Shown here one piece after another: positions 24,991-34,159 of a DNA stretch of 48,730 bases. Position 1 is the stretch's first letter. Each line of letters begins with the position of its first letter. A program made the position numbers and the translations under genes. The DNA is taken from contig CAIYHQ010000020.1 in assembly GCA_903926075.1 (NCBI GenBank), positions 1-48,730 on the forward strand. Reading direction: 5' to 3'. The stretch is from an uncultured Methanomicrobiales archaeon. Its GTDB lineage: Archaea; Halobacteriota; Methanomicrobia; Methanomicrobiales; Methanospirillaceae. The notes under the pieces were generated by a model. It ran no database searches. It was not told the origin of the DNA and worked only from the letters and a program-made list of their open reading frames with translations.

Positions 24991-26169
24991 ATGTATGAGA
25001 ACCAGCAACTTGTCGGAATCGCCAGATGTCACTCATATGATATACAGGAAGTCGACACTGCAATAAAAAAATCGGTTGAGGAAACAGGCGGGATAGAGCA
25101 GTTTATTAAACCCGGCTCAAAAGTCCTTGTTAAACCAAACCTTTTAATGGGACAGGCCCCAGAAAAGGTCGTTACTACAAACCCTTCTGTGGTCCGTTCT
25201 GTCGTAAAACTGCTTACTTCGATTGACTGCAAAGTGATTATTGGCGACAGCCCTGGTGCTGGTCTTATTTATAGTAAAAATAACCTTGAGAAGGTTTACC
25301 GTTCTACCGGACTCCTGGATTTGGCAGAAGAACTTGGTGTCCCTCTAAATTATGATGTCTCTTATAAGGAGGTATCGTGTCCGGACTCAAGGACAATGAA
25401 AATGTTTCCTATAATCACCCCTGCACTTGACGTTGACTCAATCGTTGTCATATCAAAGGCAAAGACCCATTCTTTTACGAGATATTCAGGTGCTGCAAAG
25501 AACCTTTTTGGGTTGATACCGGGCCTTGAAAAACCTGCTTTCCATGCAAGGTTTCAGACCCCGGCTGAATTTGCAGAAATGCTTATTGATCTAAACCTCC
25601 TGATACGGCCGGCACTTGAGATTATGGATGCTGTCACCGGCATGGAAGGAGAAGGGCCAATGGCAGGGAATCCACGCGGGATAGGAGCAGTGCTCGCAAG
25701 TCCTGATTTCACAGCGATTGATATCGTCACTGCAACCCTGATGGGATTTGACCCATTTGAAATAGATACAATTAAGGAAGCAGTTAAACGCGGAATTGTT
25801 TCAAATGACCTCTCTCAAATCAACACAGACTGGGATTTGGTCTCACAACTCGTTGTAAAAGACTTTAAGAAACCACCCGGGTATTTCAGCGGTAACGAGG
25901 GTCTAAAACAGTGGCTCTTTTTATTTTTGATGACCCGGCTAGGCAGGGTATATCCTCTTTACCCTGAACCAGACGGTGATAGATGCACAGGCTGCGCAAA
26001 ATGTGTCAGGGCATGCCCGGTTCACGCAATAAAAATGGAGAGAACAAAAGCAAAAGTAAACCTGAAACTTTGCATGCGCTGTTACTGCTGCCATGAAATG
26101 TGTGATTCACGTGCGATTGATCTCAAATCAACACTAATACGCCATATTTTGAACAGGCTAGCAGGATAA
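24991..26169 (+). CDS. DUF362 domain protein with C-terminal 2x[4Fe-4S] ferredoxin
   Basis: The 392-residue protein has a DUF362 domain (KVLVKPNLLMGQAPEKVVTTNP, IGDSPGAG, KAKTHSFTRYSGAAKNLFGLIPG) followed after residue 320 by two cluster motifs, CTGCAKCVRACPV and CMRCYCCHEMC. The second has the unusual C-x2-C-x2-C-x3-C with adjacent aromatic residues. DUF362 proteins are common in methanogens; their electron partners are unknown. The ATG at 24991 is preceded by AGGTAA; TTG at 24988 is possible. It follows galE by 4 bp. Confidence 0.88.
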   Translation: MYENQQLVGIARCHSYDIQEVDTAIKKSVEETGGIEQFIKPGSKVLVKPNLLMGQAPEKVVTTNPSVVRSVVKLLTSIDCKVIIGDSPGAGLIYSKNNLEKVYRSTGLLDLAEELGVPLNYDVSYKEVSCPDSRTMKMFPIITPALDVDSIVVISKAKTHSFTRYSGAAKNLFGLIPGLEKPAFHARFQTPAEFAEMLIDLNLLIRPALEIMDAVTGMEGEGPMAGNPRGIGAVLASPDFTAIDIVTATLMGFDPFEIDTIKEAVKRGIVSNDLSQINTDWDLVSQLVVKDFKKPPGYFSGNEGLKQWLFLFLMTRLGRVYPLYPEPDGDRCTGCAKCVRACPVHAIKMERTKAKVNLKLCMRCYCCHEMCDSRAIDLKSTLIRHILNRLAG

Positions 26170-26172
26170 TTT

Positions 26173-26694
26173 TCAATTCTTTGAGAGTGTTACATCTACA
26201 TCGACAGTTCCAAAGCTATCAGGTGCTTCAGTGAACAAGCCTTCAACAGTCTTGTAACCAGGATAGGTTACTTTATAACTGCTGTATTGAGTTGTTGCAG
26301 GATATACCTGGACAACGAGCCCGTAATTTTTGGTGCTCCCCATATATTTCCCATCGAAATAGACCTTTGCTCCATTCAGAATTGTCCTGATGACATACCA
26401 GCCTGTAGCACGTCCTTGATAATTGGATTTTATTAGCATTGCATCAAGGTGCACAATTCCACCATTCACTGGAGTCTTTGATATATCGCCATAATACGGT
26501 TCGTAGCCATTCATTTCAACACCGTAAGATTGGTACTGTGCAGATGTCGTCTTAAGAGAAAAACCGTTATTTTTTATAATGCCTTTTAGTTTGTCATCAA
26601 AATAGATCTTTGCTCCATTGACATTCGAATGAACTGCATAGTAACCATTTGGCTTGGAACTCCCTCCCTTTGTGAGGGTTACAGAAAGAGAAGT
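26173..26694 (-). repeat. 522-bp repeat, copy A (3' end of PEGA 1)
   Basis: This stretch aligns without any insertion or deletion to 27531-28052, at a constant offset of 1358 bases from stop codon to the end of the shared GGTTACAGAAAGAGA motif. The encoded C-termini differ at about a dozen of 170 residues. It marks recent tandem duplication or gene conversion. Confidence 0.85.
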
Positions 26695-27483
26695 TTCTGT
26701 CCTTGGTGAGACCGATACACCGGTCTGCCATGTGTTATAACCACTTAGTCTGAGTTCCAGGTTATGATTTCCTATATGGACAGATGACAGAGTAACAGGA
26801 GTTATTCCGGAGTACTGGCCGTCAAGAGAGACTGAAGCACCAGGTGGGGCGGATTGTATCGTGATAGCCCCAAAATCTGAAATAGTCGGGTTGGTAGTGG
26901 GGTTAATGGTAGGGATTATTGTAACAGGTATTGATGTCGGGTGGGGTGTGAAAAGTGAGGGTATCATCGTTACATAGACCGTATTGTCAGCATTATTGGT
27001 TGAGAAATAGGTGTTATAATTCCAGTAACCCGCTTTTTTGAGAGTAAGGTAATGACTTCCAGGGAAAACATTTGTTAATGTTATCGGAGTAACCCCGGTG
27101 TATATATCATCAATATAGACATCGGCACCTGTTGGGTTTGAAACAATATTCACAACTTTTGAGAAAGGTTCAAGCGTCGCTTTCACGAGTGCCGGTTCAG
27201 TATCTTTAACGTTTACTGTCCCCTGCCAGTTTTTATATCCCTCTTTTATGAGCATTATCGGGTGCGTCCCATTCGAAACCGATTGTAGGTAAACCGGGGT
27301 TATACCTTCTAACACTTGGTCGAGATACATTTGTGCACCGGACGGACACGAGAGAACAGTAAGTGACCCACCACCCATAGTTGAACCAGGGTAACCCTGT
27401 TCACTAAAACAATCAGCACCAACAAAGGGCAATAAAAAAGCGCTGATAATTGCGATGACTATAAATTTCAATAACGGATTCAT
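26173..27483 (-). CDS. Secreted PEGA-domain protein 1
   Basis: The 436-residue protein starts with a signal peptide (residues 1-23) and then Cys25 and Cys46, the latter in LSCPSG of the first PEGA repeat. Three PEGA repeats follow (about 40-110, 112-175, 205-270), each with text like GAxVYxDxxYxGxTPVTL and GY at the end. A Thr/Pro linker lies at 180-205. The last 165 residues are two longer PEGA-like modules with NGAKIYFDDK and NGAKVYFDGK. PEGA domains are surface beta-sandwich modules likely binding sugars or proteins. The 3' 522 bp is shared with the next gene. Confidence 0.88.
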   Translation of the reverse strand: MNPLLKFIVIAIISAFLLPFVGADCFSEQGYPGSTMGGGSLTVLSCPSGAQMYLDQVLEGITPVYLQSVSNGTHPIMLIKEGYKNWQGTVNVKDTEPALVKATLEPFSKVVNIVSNPTGADVYIDDIYTGVTPITLTNVFPGSHYLTLKKAGYWNYNTYFSTNNADNTVYVTMIPSLFTPHPTSIPVTIIPTINPTTNPTISDFGAITIQSAPPGASVSLDGQYSGITPVTLSSVHIGNHNLELRLSGYNTWQTGVSVSPRTETSLSVTLTKGGSSKPNGYYAVHSNVNGAKIYFDDKLKGIIKNNGFSLKTTSAQYQSYGVEMNGYEPYYGDISKTPVNGGIVHLDAMLIKSNYQGRATGWYVIRTILNGAKVYFDGKYMGSTKNYGLVVQVYPATTQYSSYKVTYPGYKTVEGLFTEAPDSFGTVDVDVTLSKN

Positions 27484-27530
27484 ATTAACTTCACACTGGG
27501 AAAAAATTTTTATGGTTCAGATTGTAACTT

Positions 27531-28052
27531 TCAGTTCTTAGCGAGTGTTACATCCACATCGACAGTTCCGAAGCTATCGGGTGCTTCAGTGAAAAGATTT
27601 TCAACGGTCTTGTAACCAGGATAGGTTACTTTATAGCTACTGTATTGAGTTGTCGCAGGGTATACCTGAACAACGAGCCCGTAATTCTGGGTAGTCCCCA
27701 TGTATTTCCCATCGAAATATACCTTTGCTCCATTTAGGTTTGTCCTGATAACATACCAGCCTATATCACGCCCATAATAGTTGGTTTTTATCAGCATTGC
27801 ATCAAGATGGACGATGCCGCCGTTCTGCGGAGTATCTGATATATCGCCATAATACGGTTCATAGCCATTCATTTCAACACCGTATGATTGGTACTGTGCA
27901 GATGTCGTCTTAAGCGAAAAACCGTTATTTTTTATTGTACCTTTCAGTTTGTCATCGAAATAGACCTTTGCTCCATTGACATTCGAATGAACTGAATAGT
28001 AACCATTTGGCTTGGAACTCCCTCCCTTCGTGAGGGTTACAGAAAGAGACAT
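27531..28052 (-). repeat. 522-bp repeat, copy B (3' end of PEGA 2)
   Basis: Collinear partner of 26173-26694. Similarity falls off sharply upstream, where the two genes carry different numbers of PEGA repeats. Confidence 0.85.
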
Positions 28053-29150
28053 GTCAGTTGTTGGTGTGAAAGATATTCCGGTCTTCCAGTCAGTATATCC
28101 GAACAACTTCAAGGTCACCTGATGGTTTCCAGTTGAAATGCCAGTGATTGTTACCGGTGTGAGTCCTTTATATGAGCTGTCTATGTATACCTGGGCACCC
28201 GAAGGAACAGAGGAAACAGATAATTTTCCACCTGATGTGGACCCGGTTGGTGTTAGAGTTGCAGTGAGAGTAGTACTTCCCTGACTCGACACCGAAATAC
28301 CAGTCTGCCATGTGTTATAACCACTTAGTCTGAGCTCCAGATTATGATTTCCCGGTTGTACAGATGAAAGCGTTACAGGTGTTATTCCAGAATACTGGTT
28401 GTCAAGGTAGACTGAAGCGCCCGATGGCACAGAATTTACATTTATTGAACCCGTGACAGGTGTAGGGTTTACAGTTGGGATAATAGTAGGAACAACCGTT
28501 GGTGCCAATGGAGTCAGCTGGACAATAATAGAAGAAACACTTACCTGGCTTACTGTAATTGTATACAGATAGTCATTGTAACCGGAATATCGCATGACAA
28601 TCTGATGAGTCCCTGGGTTTACCTGGGATATTGTCATCGGAGTTACACCCATATATGTGCCATCCAAAAACACAGATGCACCTGGTGGTGTTGTTGAGAT
28701 ATAGATCTGGTTCTGAGGCCATGGATAATATGTCGGAAAGTATGTCGGAAAGAATGTTGGGAAAGTAACTGTAGGCCAGGGATTAAATTTGGGGATAAGA
28801 ACTGCCTTCACAATTTGAGGATTGTCAGAACTCACTGTAACTGACTGCTGATAATTATTGTACCCTGTCTTTTTGATCTGCACATTATATGTCCCGTTTG
28901 GAATGGATTGTATCTGAAGCGGCGTAGTTCCTGCATTAAAACCGTCCAGATACACTGAGCCACCGGTCGGACATGAGAGGACGAGAAGACTTCCCCCCCC
29001 GCCACCCATTGACGTGACTGCTGCTATACCTGCATCTGAAAAACAGGTCGGGTCCGTCGATGATGGGTCTATCGCACTTACCTGGGAAAAAAACCACAGT
29101 AATAGCAAAAATACTGGAATACTGATGAGATATTGTCTTTTTAAAGTCAT
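27531..29150 (-). CDS. Secreted PEGA-domain protein 2
   Basis: The 539-residue protein has a signal peptide (about 1-26), Cys36 and Cys60 (LSCPTG), and four PEGA repeats before the C-terminal double module shared with PEGA 1. A Pro/Tyr/aromatic-rich linker (FNPWPTVTFPTFF, PTYFPTYYPWP) follows the first repeat and a VPTIIPTVNPTP linker follows the second. It has one PEGA repeat more than PEGA 1. A TATA box lies 50-60 bp upstream and GAGGGATC just before the ATG, so it has its own promoter. Confidence 0.88.
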   Translation of the reverse strand: MTLKRQYLISIPVFLLLLWFFSQVSAIDPSSTDPTCFSDAGIAAVTSMGGGGGSLLVLSCPTGGSVYLDGFNAGTTPLQIQSIPNGTYNVQIKKTGYNNYQQSVTVSSDNPQIVKAVLIPKFNPWPTVTFPTFFPTYFPTYYPWPQNQIYISTTPPGASVFLDGTYMGVTPMTISQVNPGTHQIVMRYSGYNDYLYTITVSQVSVSSIIVQLTPLAPTVVPTIIPTVNPTPVTGSINVNSVPSGASVYLDNQYSGITPVTLSSVQPGNHNLELRLSGYNTWQTGISVSSQGSTTLTATLTPTGSTSGGKLSVSSVPSGAQVYIDSSYKGLTPVTITGISTGNHQVTLKLFGYTDWKTGISFTPTTDMSLSVTLTKGGSSKPNGYYSVHSNVNGAKVYFDDKLKGTIKNNGFSLKTTSAQYQSYGVEMNGYEPYYGDISDTPQNGGIVHLDAMLIKTNYYGRDIGWYVIRTNLNGAKVYFDGKYMGTTQNYGLVVQVYPATTQYSSYKVTYPGYKTVENLFTEAPDSFGTVDVDVTLAKN

Positions 29151-29200
29151 AAAGATCCCTCGGTTGCATTAACCTTTGTAAAGGCTCATTTATGCACTTA

Positions 29201-29210
29201 TGATATAATA
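29201..29210 (-). promoter_or_regulatory. TATA box of PEGA 2
   Basis: On the minus strand TATTATATCA lies about 51-60 bp upstream of the ATG at 29150, leaving a leader of about 25-30 nt with GAGGGATC at 29153-29160 as ribosome binding site. Confidence 0.5.
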
Positions 29211-29228
29211 GGTTTGAGGGATCCTTTT

Positions 29229-30890
29229 TTAGGATCTTAACTGATCAAATTCAATCTCATGAATCAGATCCTGTGAGAGAGTAAATAAATTTCGAAGTTT
29301 CTGCCCTGATACAGGGTCAGAAAAAGAGCTTAACATGTTCTTTTGCGCTGACTCCACTTCTTCTTTTGCCCTCATATAACCCGCTTTGGCACCGGCTTTG
29401 TTACCCCTCGCTGCAAGTTTATCTGAAGATGAAAGGTCAGATTTTGCTATCATGACCTGCTGTAACGGAAGGTTGTATTTTTTATATCCAGTCTCAATTC
29501 CGGTTGAATTTTGTATTAGGGACCTGAACCCTATAAGGGCTGTGTTTGAGTCAGTATTTATGACTGGTTTTTTAATTCTATCAATAAACATTTTTGCTCG
29601 TGAAAATTTGTCTTCTGATGATTTCAAAAGATCAGACGCCCTGACAGCAATATCGTGACTTCCTGTTTCATTTATCTTATCTACTGATTCCGTAGTTTTT
29701 ATGACTGAATCTGACAAAAGAGAAAGGCCTAGTGAGATTTCAGTTCCAGCAGCGATTAAATCTTTCATCTGTTCAATTTCAATCTTTTGTGATGAGTCAG
29801 CTCCCTCTATTGAATCAAATTGTTTTCCTGAGTTAGCAAGTCCAGCTTTGACTTTCTCAAGCCGGGTTTTCAGGTCAGTATTCTCAAGAACAAGCATTTC
29901 AGGAGAAAGGTCTTTGTCAATTGAAAGAAGATCTGAAAGTGACAATAACGTCTGGTAACGTGCATTTTCTATTTTATCTGCTGGTGTAGAACCATTATTT
30001 ACAACAAGCGGGGGTATTTTTATGACCCTGATTAAATGAACAGTCAGATTTGTCTCTATCCCAGGACTAACTTTGAAATTCTGCACCCAGTCCTTGTATC
30101 CTTCTGATTTTAGATTGAGGTTGTAAGGACCTGGGTCTATCGGTGAAATCCGGAGAGGTGTAACTCCTTTTGACTCTCCATTGATAACAACTTCTGCACC
30201 TGCAGGATAAGAAGTCAGGTTTAATGATGCACTGACTACAGGAGGAGGAGTTACTGTTAGATGGGTTTCTATTGCTGTGACAGAAGAACTGACTTTGGGA
30301 TAAAGCATTGTATCTATGGTAACAACACTTGTCACTGTCATCGGGATATCCATCTCCCAGTCCATATAGCCATCACGAGTGAGTAAAATTTTATGAGTGC
30401 CTGGTTGTAGATTTGTAAATTCTGTAGGGGTTGTACCTACTTCATTTCCATCAATAAATATCCGTGCTCCCCCCGGATTTGTCTTAATTATAAGGTTATT
30501 CAGGATACTCGTCTCCTTATTAGGATCATACGAATCTGTCGGAGATGTCAGGAATATGGTCATTTCACCTGTTTTTCCACTAATGACAGTTGCAGTCCCT
30601 AAGTAATCGAGATAACCCTCTTTTTTCAGCTGGACATTATAGCTGCCTGCCTGAACTTTTTCTATTCGAATCGGGGTTCTCCCTACATTTTTTGAGTTGA
30701 TTAAAACAGCTGCATCAGGAGGACAGGAGTAGATTAAAAGAGTTCCATTACCAGTTTGAAACGAGAATAAGGACGGAGTCGCATTCTTTATTGAATTACA
30801 AGGGCCCGTGTCGATAGAACATACAGGGAAAATATTTATTAAAACCGTGATAGTAATGACTATCACCAACTGATATGTATATAATCTCAT
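29229..30890 (-). CDS. Secreted PEGA-domain protein 3 with helical C-terminus
   Basis: The 553-residue protein has a signal peptide (1-25), Cys31 and Cys56 (YSCPPD) and three PEGA repeats, at about 48-112, 130-195 and 213-290. It lacks the C-terminal double module of its neighbours; instead residues 305-553 are helical and rich in Lys/Asp/Ser/Glu (for example KTRLEKVKAGLANS, AGAKAGYMRAKEEVESAQKN), resembling a coiled-coil or four-helix stalk. GGGGGT lies 4 nt before the ATG. It is first in the PEGA tandem. Confidence 0.85.
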   Translation of the reverse strand: MRLYTYQLVIVITITVLINIFPVCSIDTGPCNSIKNATPSLFSFQTGNGTLLIYSCPPDAAVLINSKNVGRTPIRIEKVQAGSYNVQLKKEGYLDYLGTATVISGKTGEMTIFLTSPTDSYDPNKETSILNNLIIKTNPGGARIFIDGNEVGTTPTEFTNLQPGTHKILLTRDGYMDWEMDIPMTVTSVVTIDTMLYPKVSSSVTAIETHLTVTPPPVVSASLNLTSYPAGAEVVINGESKGVTPLRISPIDPGPYNLNLKSEGYKDWVQNFKVSPGIETNLTVHLIRVIKIPPLVVNNGSTPADKIENARYQTLLSLSDLLSIDKDLSPEMLVLENTDLKTRLEKVKAGLANSGKQFDSIEGADSSQKIEIEQMKDLIAAGTEISLGLSLLSDSVIKTTESVDKINETGSHDIAVRASDLLKSSEDKFSRAKMFIDRIKKPVINTDSNTALIGFRSLIQNSTGIETGYKKYNLPLQQVMIAKSDLSSSDKLAARGNKAGAKAGYMRAKEEVESAQKNMLSSFSDPVSGQKLRNLFTLSQDLIHEIEFDQLRS

Positions 30891-30944
30891 TATACCCCCT
30901 ATTTTTATTGATGGCGATAATCTGTCTATCTAAACTGATGGTTC

Positions 30945-31628
30945 TTATAGTTTTCCATCGTGTTTCCATTTATTAAAATATTTCACGACTTCCTCACCTT
31001 CGATAAATACAAGTCCATGCTTCTCTGCATATAACAGGGCCTCCTCTTTCGAAAGTGCATATCCATTAAAATTATCGAGCATTTCACATACTGCAACAGC
31101 AGGAACAATTTCTGCCATCAATGCAAGGGCAATCGAGAGCTCTGTCTGGCCACGTCTATCATCAAGCAGGTTCTGCGCTGCCCTTAGGATAGGTACATGT
31201 CCAGGTGTCCTGAACTCATTTTGAAATTCGACATCTCCACCATTAAGAGATCTTTTCACAACATTTGCAATTTCCTGAATGGTCTTTGAGCGGTCCCTGT
31301 CAGTTATTCCCGTAAATGTATCCCTGTGGTTAACCCAGAGTGAGAAAGCTGAGTGATTTTTACGATCATATTTGATGTCACCAGACTTTTCGACAGCATT
31401 ACACGCAGAGAGAATTTCAGTTGCATATGGTAACCCTATCCTTTCTGCAGCGAGTGGATGAACAGCAGTACATAAAAGGCCGCCCCCATCATTTCGCATT
31501 GTACATATATCCTGGTAAGTGACAGCTGACGCGGCAATAGTGAGGTCTGTTTCACGTTCCCTGTCATCAAAGTCATATAAGAGAATAAATTTTCCTTCTT
31601 TTAGTGCCTGAATTGCTTCGTGAATCAT
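30945..31628 (-). CDS. ribB: 3,4-dihydroxy-2-butanone 4-phosphate synthase
   Basis: The 227-residue enzyme has YDFDDRERETDLTIAA with the metal-binding acidic residues, MRNDGGGLLCTA, and later RTPGHVPILRAA and GQTELSIALALMA. It makes the four-carbon precursor of riboflavin from ribulose 5-phosphate. The ATG overlaps the stop of the riboflavin kinase gene (31625-31628), forming a two-gene flavin operon. Confidence 0.93.
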   Translation of the reverse strand: MIHEAIQALKEGKFILLYDFDDRERETDLTIAASAVTYQDICTMRNDGGGLLCTAVHPLAAERIGLPYATEILSACNAVEKSGDIKYDRKNHSAFSLWVNHRDTFTGITDRDRSKTIQEIANVVKRSLNGGDVEFQNEFRTPGHVPILRAAQNLLDDRRGQTELSIALALMAEIVPAVAVCEMLDNFNGYALSKEEALLYAEKHGLVFIEGEEVVKYFNKWKHDGKL

Positions 31629-32290
31629 TCCGGAACCTCAATTATGACCTGAGAATTATCCTGTTTACCTGTTACCTCACGTAATGCAACAGGGGCTAAT
31701 ACTTCAATAATATCCTCAGGATAATGACTTCGCCCTGGGACTATGATTGCGCACTCAATATCCTCGATTTTGCAGGGGATGCACCTGGCATCACCAAATG
31801 TCCTTCCTTCAGCAGTAAACCCTCTGATAGTTATCCATGGAAGTGTCTCAATCTTTTTTCGGACCTGTTGACTCATCGACAGGATCTGAATATTAAAAGT
31901 GCCGGGATATGGGACGAAACCTAGCTTATCCAGAAACTGCGTTTTATATGGCTCAAGGCTGACGTAATACCTGCCTTCCCCAAGGCCGCTTACTAACTTC
32001 CCATGCAGGATGTATCTATCTTTGGTTTCCTGAAAAAGTCTCTCGTATTCTGCATATTCCTTCCTAAGAACCTTCTCTCCTTCGCTTGTAAGTGTTATAT
32101 ACTGACCCTCAGATCTCATTGACCGTACTATGAGTCCCTGGTCTTCAAGTGACTTTAACCTTCTTGAAACAGTTTGAGGGCTGATTTCAAGAACCTCACT
32201 CAGTTGCTGGGTTGGGAGAAGTGTTGATGATTTCAGGGCCCCCCCGCGGGCAACTTCACGGAGGCATATTACATCATCAGCCTGGAACAT
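31625..32290 (-). CDS. ribK: CTP-dependent riboflavin kinase with HTH domain (RbkR type)
   Basis: The 221-residue protein has an N-terminal winged HTH (about 18-90; LSEVLEISPQTVSRRLKSLEDQGLI) and a C-terminal archaeal riboflavin kinase domain (SGLGEGRYYVSLEPYKTQFLDKLGF, YPGTFNIQI, and GRSHYPEDIIEVLAP). The kinase makes FMN with CTP. Fusions of this kind (RbkR) are known to regulate flavin genes in archaea. It leads the operon with ribB and could bind its own promoter, where a palindrome lies. Confidence 0.9.
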   Translation of the reverse strand: MFQADDVICLREVARGGALKSSTLLPTQQLSEVLEISPQTVSRRLKSLEDQGLIVRSMRSEGQYITLTSEGEKVLRKEYAEYERLFQETKDRYILHGKLVSGLGEGRYYVSLEPYKTQFLDKLGFVPYPGTFNIQILSMSQQVRKKIETLPWITIRGFTAEGRTFGDARCIPCKIEDIECAIIVPGRSHYPEDIIEVLAPVALREVTGKQDNSQVIIEVPE

Positions 32291-32337
32291 TATATCAGAT
32301 CTGGGATGCTTACTATTTATGGATATAGTCTAAAATT

Positions 32338-32357
32338 AATTCGTGAATTGTCGAATT
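32338..32357. promoter_or_regulatory. Candidate operator palindrome between ribK and the mevalonate regulator
   Basis: AATTCG (32338-32343) and CGAATT (32352-32357) form a perfect 6-bp inverted repeat with an 8-bp spacer, about 48 bp upstream of the ribK start. The spacing and location fit an operator for a dimeric winged-HTH protein such as the RbkR-type RibK next door. It also lies 46 bp ahead of the divergent regulator gene. Confidence 0.4.
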
Positions 32358-32368
32358 TTAATACGCTA

Positions 32369-32377
32369 ATTATATAA
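32369..32377 (+). promoter_or_regulatory. TATA box of the mevalonate operon
   Basis: The sequence ATTATATAA lies 26-34 bp upstream of the ATG at 32403, placing the expected transcription start within a few bases of the start codon. The mRNA is probably leaderless or nearly so. Confidence 0.5.
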
Positions 32378-32402
32378 GATAAACGATCTCACATTTAGAG
32401 GC

Positions 32403-33110
32403 ATGCATCCCGACCACCGGCGTGCGCTCGCAGAAAAAATTGCGGGCGAGGTGACAATATCCGATAATCCAGGAATTGCTCTCAAACGCTGGCGTCTGAA
32501 CTTCCATATTTCACAGGTCGACCTGGCAGTCCGTCTTCCAATATCAGCGTCTGCAGTAAGTGATTACGAAAGTGGCAGGCGGAAGAGCCCTGGGACAAAC
32601 TTTGTGAAAAGGGTTATAGAAACTCTCCTTTTAATGGATGAAGAGAAAGGAGGAATTTATAGTGCTACTTATGCATCATTCCTTAAGCCAGGGCCTGATG
32701 AAGAGACAATTGTCGACATGTTCGAATTTGGAAGTCCGGTGCCACTCGGGATGATAGTTGAAATGCTGGATGCTCACATGATCGTGGGAGAAAGTAACTC
32801 GGTTGTCTATGGGTATACCATTGTTGACAGTCTGAAGGCAATATTAAAGCTCCCTTCTTATGAATTCCAGAGAATTTACGGCTGGAGTGCGGAAAGGGTT
32901 CTTATCTTCACAAATGTTTCCAATGGAAAATCGCCTATGGTAGCAATACGGGTAACACCGATCAAACCCAGGTGTGTAGTTTTACATGGAATACACATTT
33001 CAGAAGTTCACCCGCTTGTGCCAATGATGGCTGAAACTGATCACGTCACTGTTCTATGTACGACTAAACCGGTTAATGAAATAATTGCAAATATGAGGCA
33101 TGAAAAATGA
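32403..33110 (+). CDS. XRE-type regulator of the mevalonate operon
   Basis: The 235-residue protein has a Cro/C1-type HTH at about residues 22-80 ([33 protein letters not shown]) and a C-terminal domain of the kind found in archaeal COG1709 regulators. Its stop overlaps the start of HMG-CoA synthase by ATGA, so it is translated with it. A role in controlling isoprenoid lipid synthesis is inferred from that position. Confidence 0.85.
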   Translation: MHPDHRRALAEKIAGEVTISDNPGIALKRWRLNFHISQVDLAVRLPISASAVSDYESGRRKSPGTNFVKRVIETLLLMDEEKGGIYSATYASFLKPGPDEETIVDMFEFGSPVPLGMIVEMLDAHMIVGESNSVVYGYTIVDSLKAILKLPSYEFQRIYGWSAERVLIFTNVSNGKSPMVAIRVTPIKPRCVVLHGIHISEVHPLVPMMAETDHVTVLCTTKPVNEIIANMRHEK

Positions 33111-34159
33111 CAGGAATCATGACCTATGGGGTATATATCCCAAGGTACCGGATAAAGATCGAGGAAATTACAAAGGTATGGGGTGGGAACCCTGATGAGA
33201 TACGAAATGGATTAGGTGTATTTGAGAAGTCTGTTCCTGATCTTGATGAAGACGCGGCAACGATTGCAGTGGAAGCCGCAAGGAATGCTCTTATGCGACG
33301 ACACTTATCCCCGCATGAAATCGGAGCGGTCTATGTAGGAAGTGAATCCCACCCATATGCAGTAAAACCAACTGCATGCACAGTTGGTGAAGCAATTAGC
33401 GCAACACCTATGATGACCGCAGCAGATTATGAATTTGCATGCAAAGCAGGGACTGCTGCCATTCAAACCTGTATGGGCCTTGTAAAGAGTGGGATGATCA
33501 AATATGGGCTTGCCATCGGGTCTGACGTTTCACAGGGTGCACCCAGTGATGCACTTGAGTATACGGCTGCCGCAGGTGGTGCTGCCTTTTTTATCGGGAA
33601 TGATGACCCAATAGCCGCGATACACCATACCTGCTCATACACAACTGACACCCCGGATTTCTGGCGTCGTGAAGGTCAGGATTATCCAAGACACGGGGGC
33701 AGATTTACCGGTGAACCCGGATATTTCCGCCATGTGCAGGGCGCTGTGAACCGAATCTTTCAGGAAACGGGAAAATCGCCAAAGGATTATACCTATGCAG
33801 TCTTTCACCAACCAAATGCCAAATTCCCCCAGCGGGTTGCAAAAATTCTTGGATTCAGTCCTGAACAGATTAAACCAGGCCTTGTTGTCCCACATCTTGG
33901 AAATACCTACAGTGGTTCGTCTATGATCGGTCTCGCAGCAACACTTGACATCGCAAAACCGGGTGAAAGGATATTTGTGTGTTCGTTTGGGTCAGGTGCA
34001 GGTAGTGATGCTTTCGATATCGAGGTTACTGATGCAATAGAAGGACCAGATTTTAAATTATCAGCTGGACCTTCAGTACAGGACTTACTGAAAAACCCGG
34101 TATACCTGGAATACGCACTATATGCAAAACATAAGGGGAAAATAGTGATGCAGAGATGA
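33107..34159 (+). CDS. Hydroxymethylglutaryl-CoA synthase
   Basis: The 350-residue enzyme has Glu80 in VGSES, the nucleophile Cys112 in [10 protein letters not shown], and the catalytic His in [13 protein letters not shown]. It condenses acetoacetyl-CoA with acetyl-CoA to HMG-CoA. In methanogens it works in a complex with thiolase and a DUF35 protein that channels the intermediate. All three genes follow one another here with ATGA overlap or 1-bp gap. Confidence 0.93.
   Translation: MTGIMTYGVYIPRYRIKIEEITKVWGGNPDEIRNGLGVFEKSVPDLDEDAATIAVEAARNALMRRHLSPHEIGAVYVGSESHPYAVKPTACTVGEAISATPMMTAADYEFACKAGTAAIQTCMGLVKSGMIKYGLAIGSDVSQGAPSDALEYTAAAGGAAFFIGNDDPIAAIHHTCSYTTDTPDFWRREGQDYPRHGGRFTGEPGYFRHVQGAVNRIFQETGKSPKDYTYAVFHQPNAKFPQRVAKILGFSPEQIKPGLVVPHLGNTYSGSSMIGLAATLDIAKPGERIFVCSFGSGAGSDAFDIEVTDAIEGPDFKLSAGPSVQDLLKNPVYLEYALYAKHKGKIVMQR

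Noticed and set aside
29220-29236. GATCCT/AGGATC hairpin over the stop of PEGA 3 as a terminator
   Set aside because: The stem is short and no T-run follows on the minus strand, so it is not a convincing terminator.
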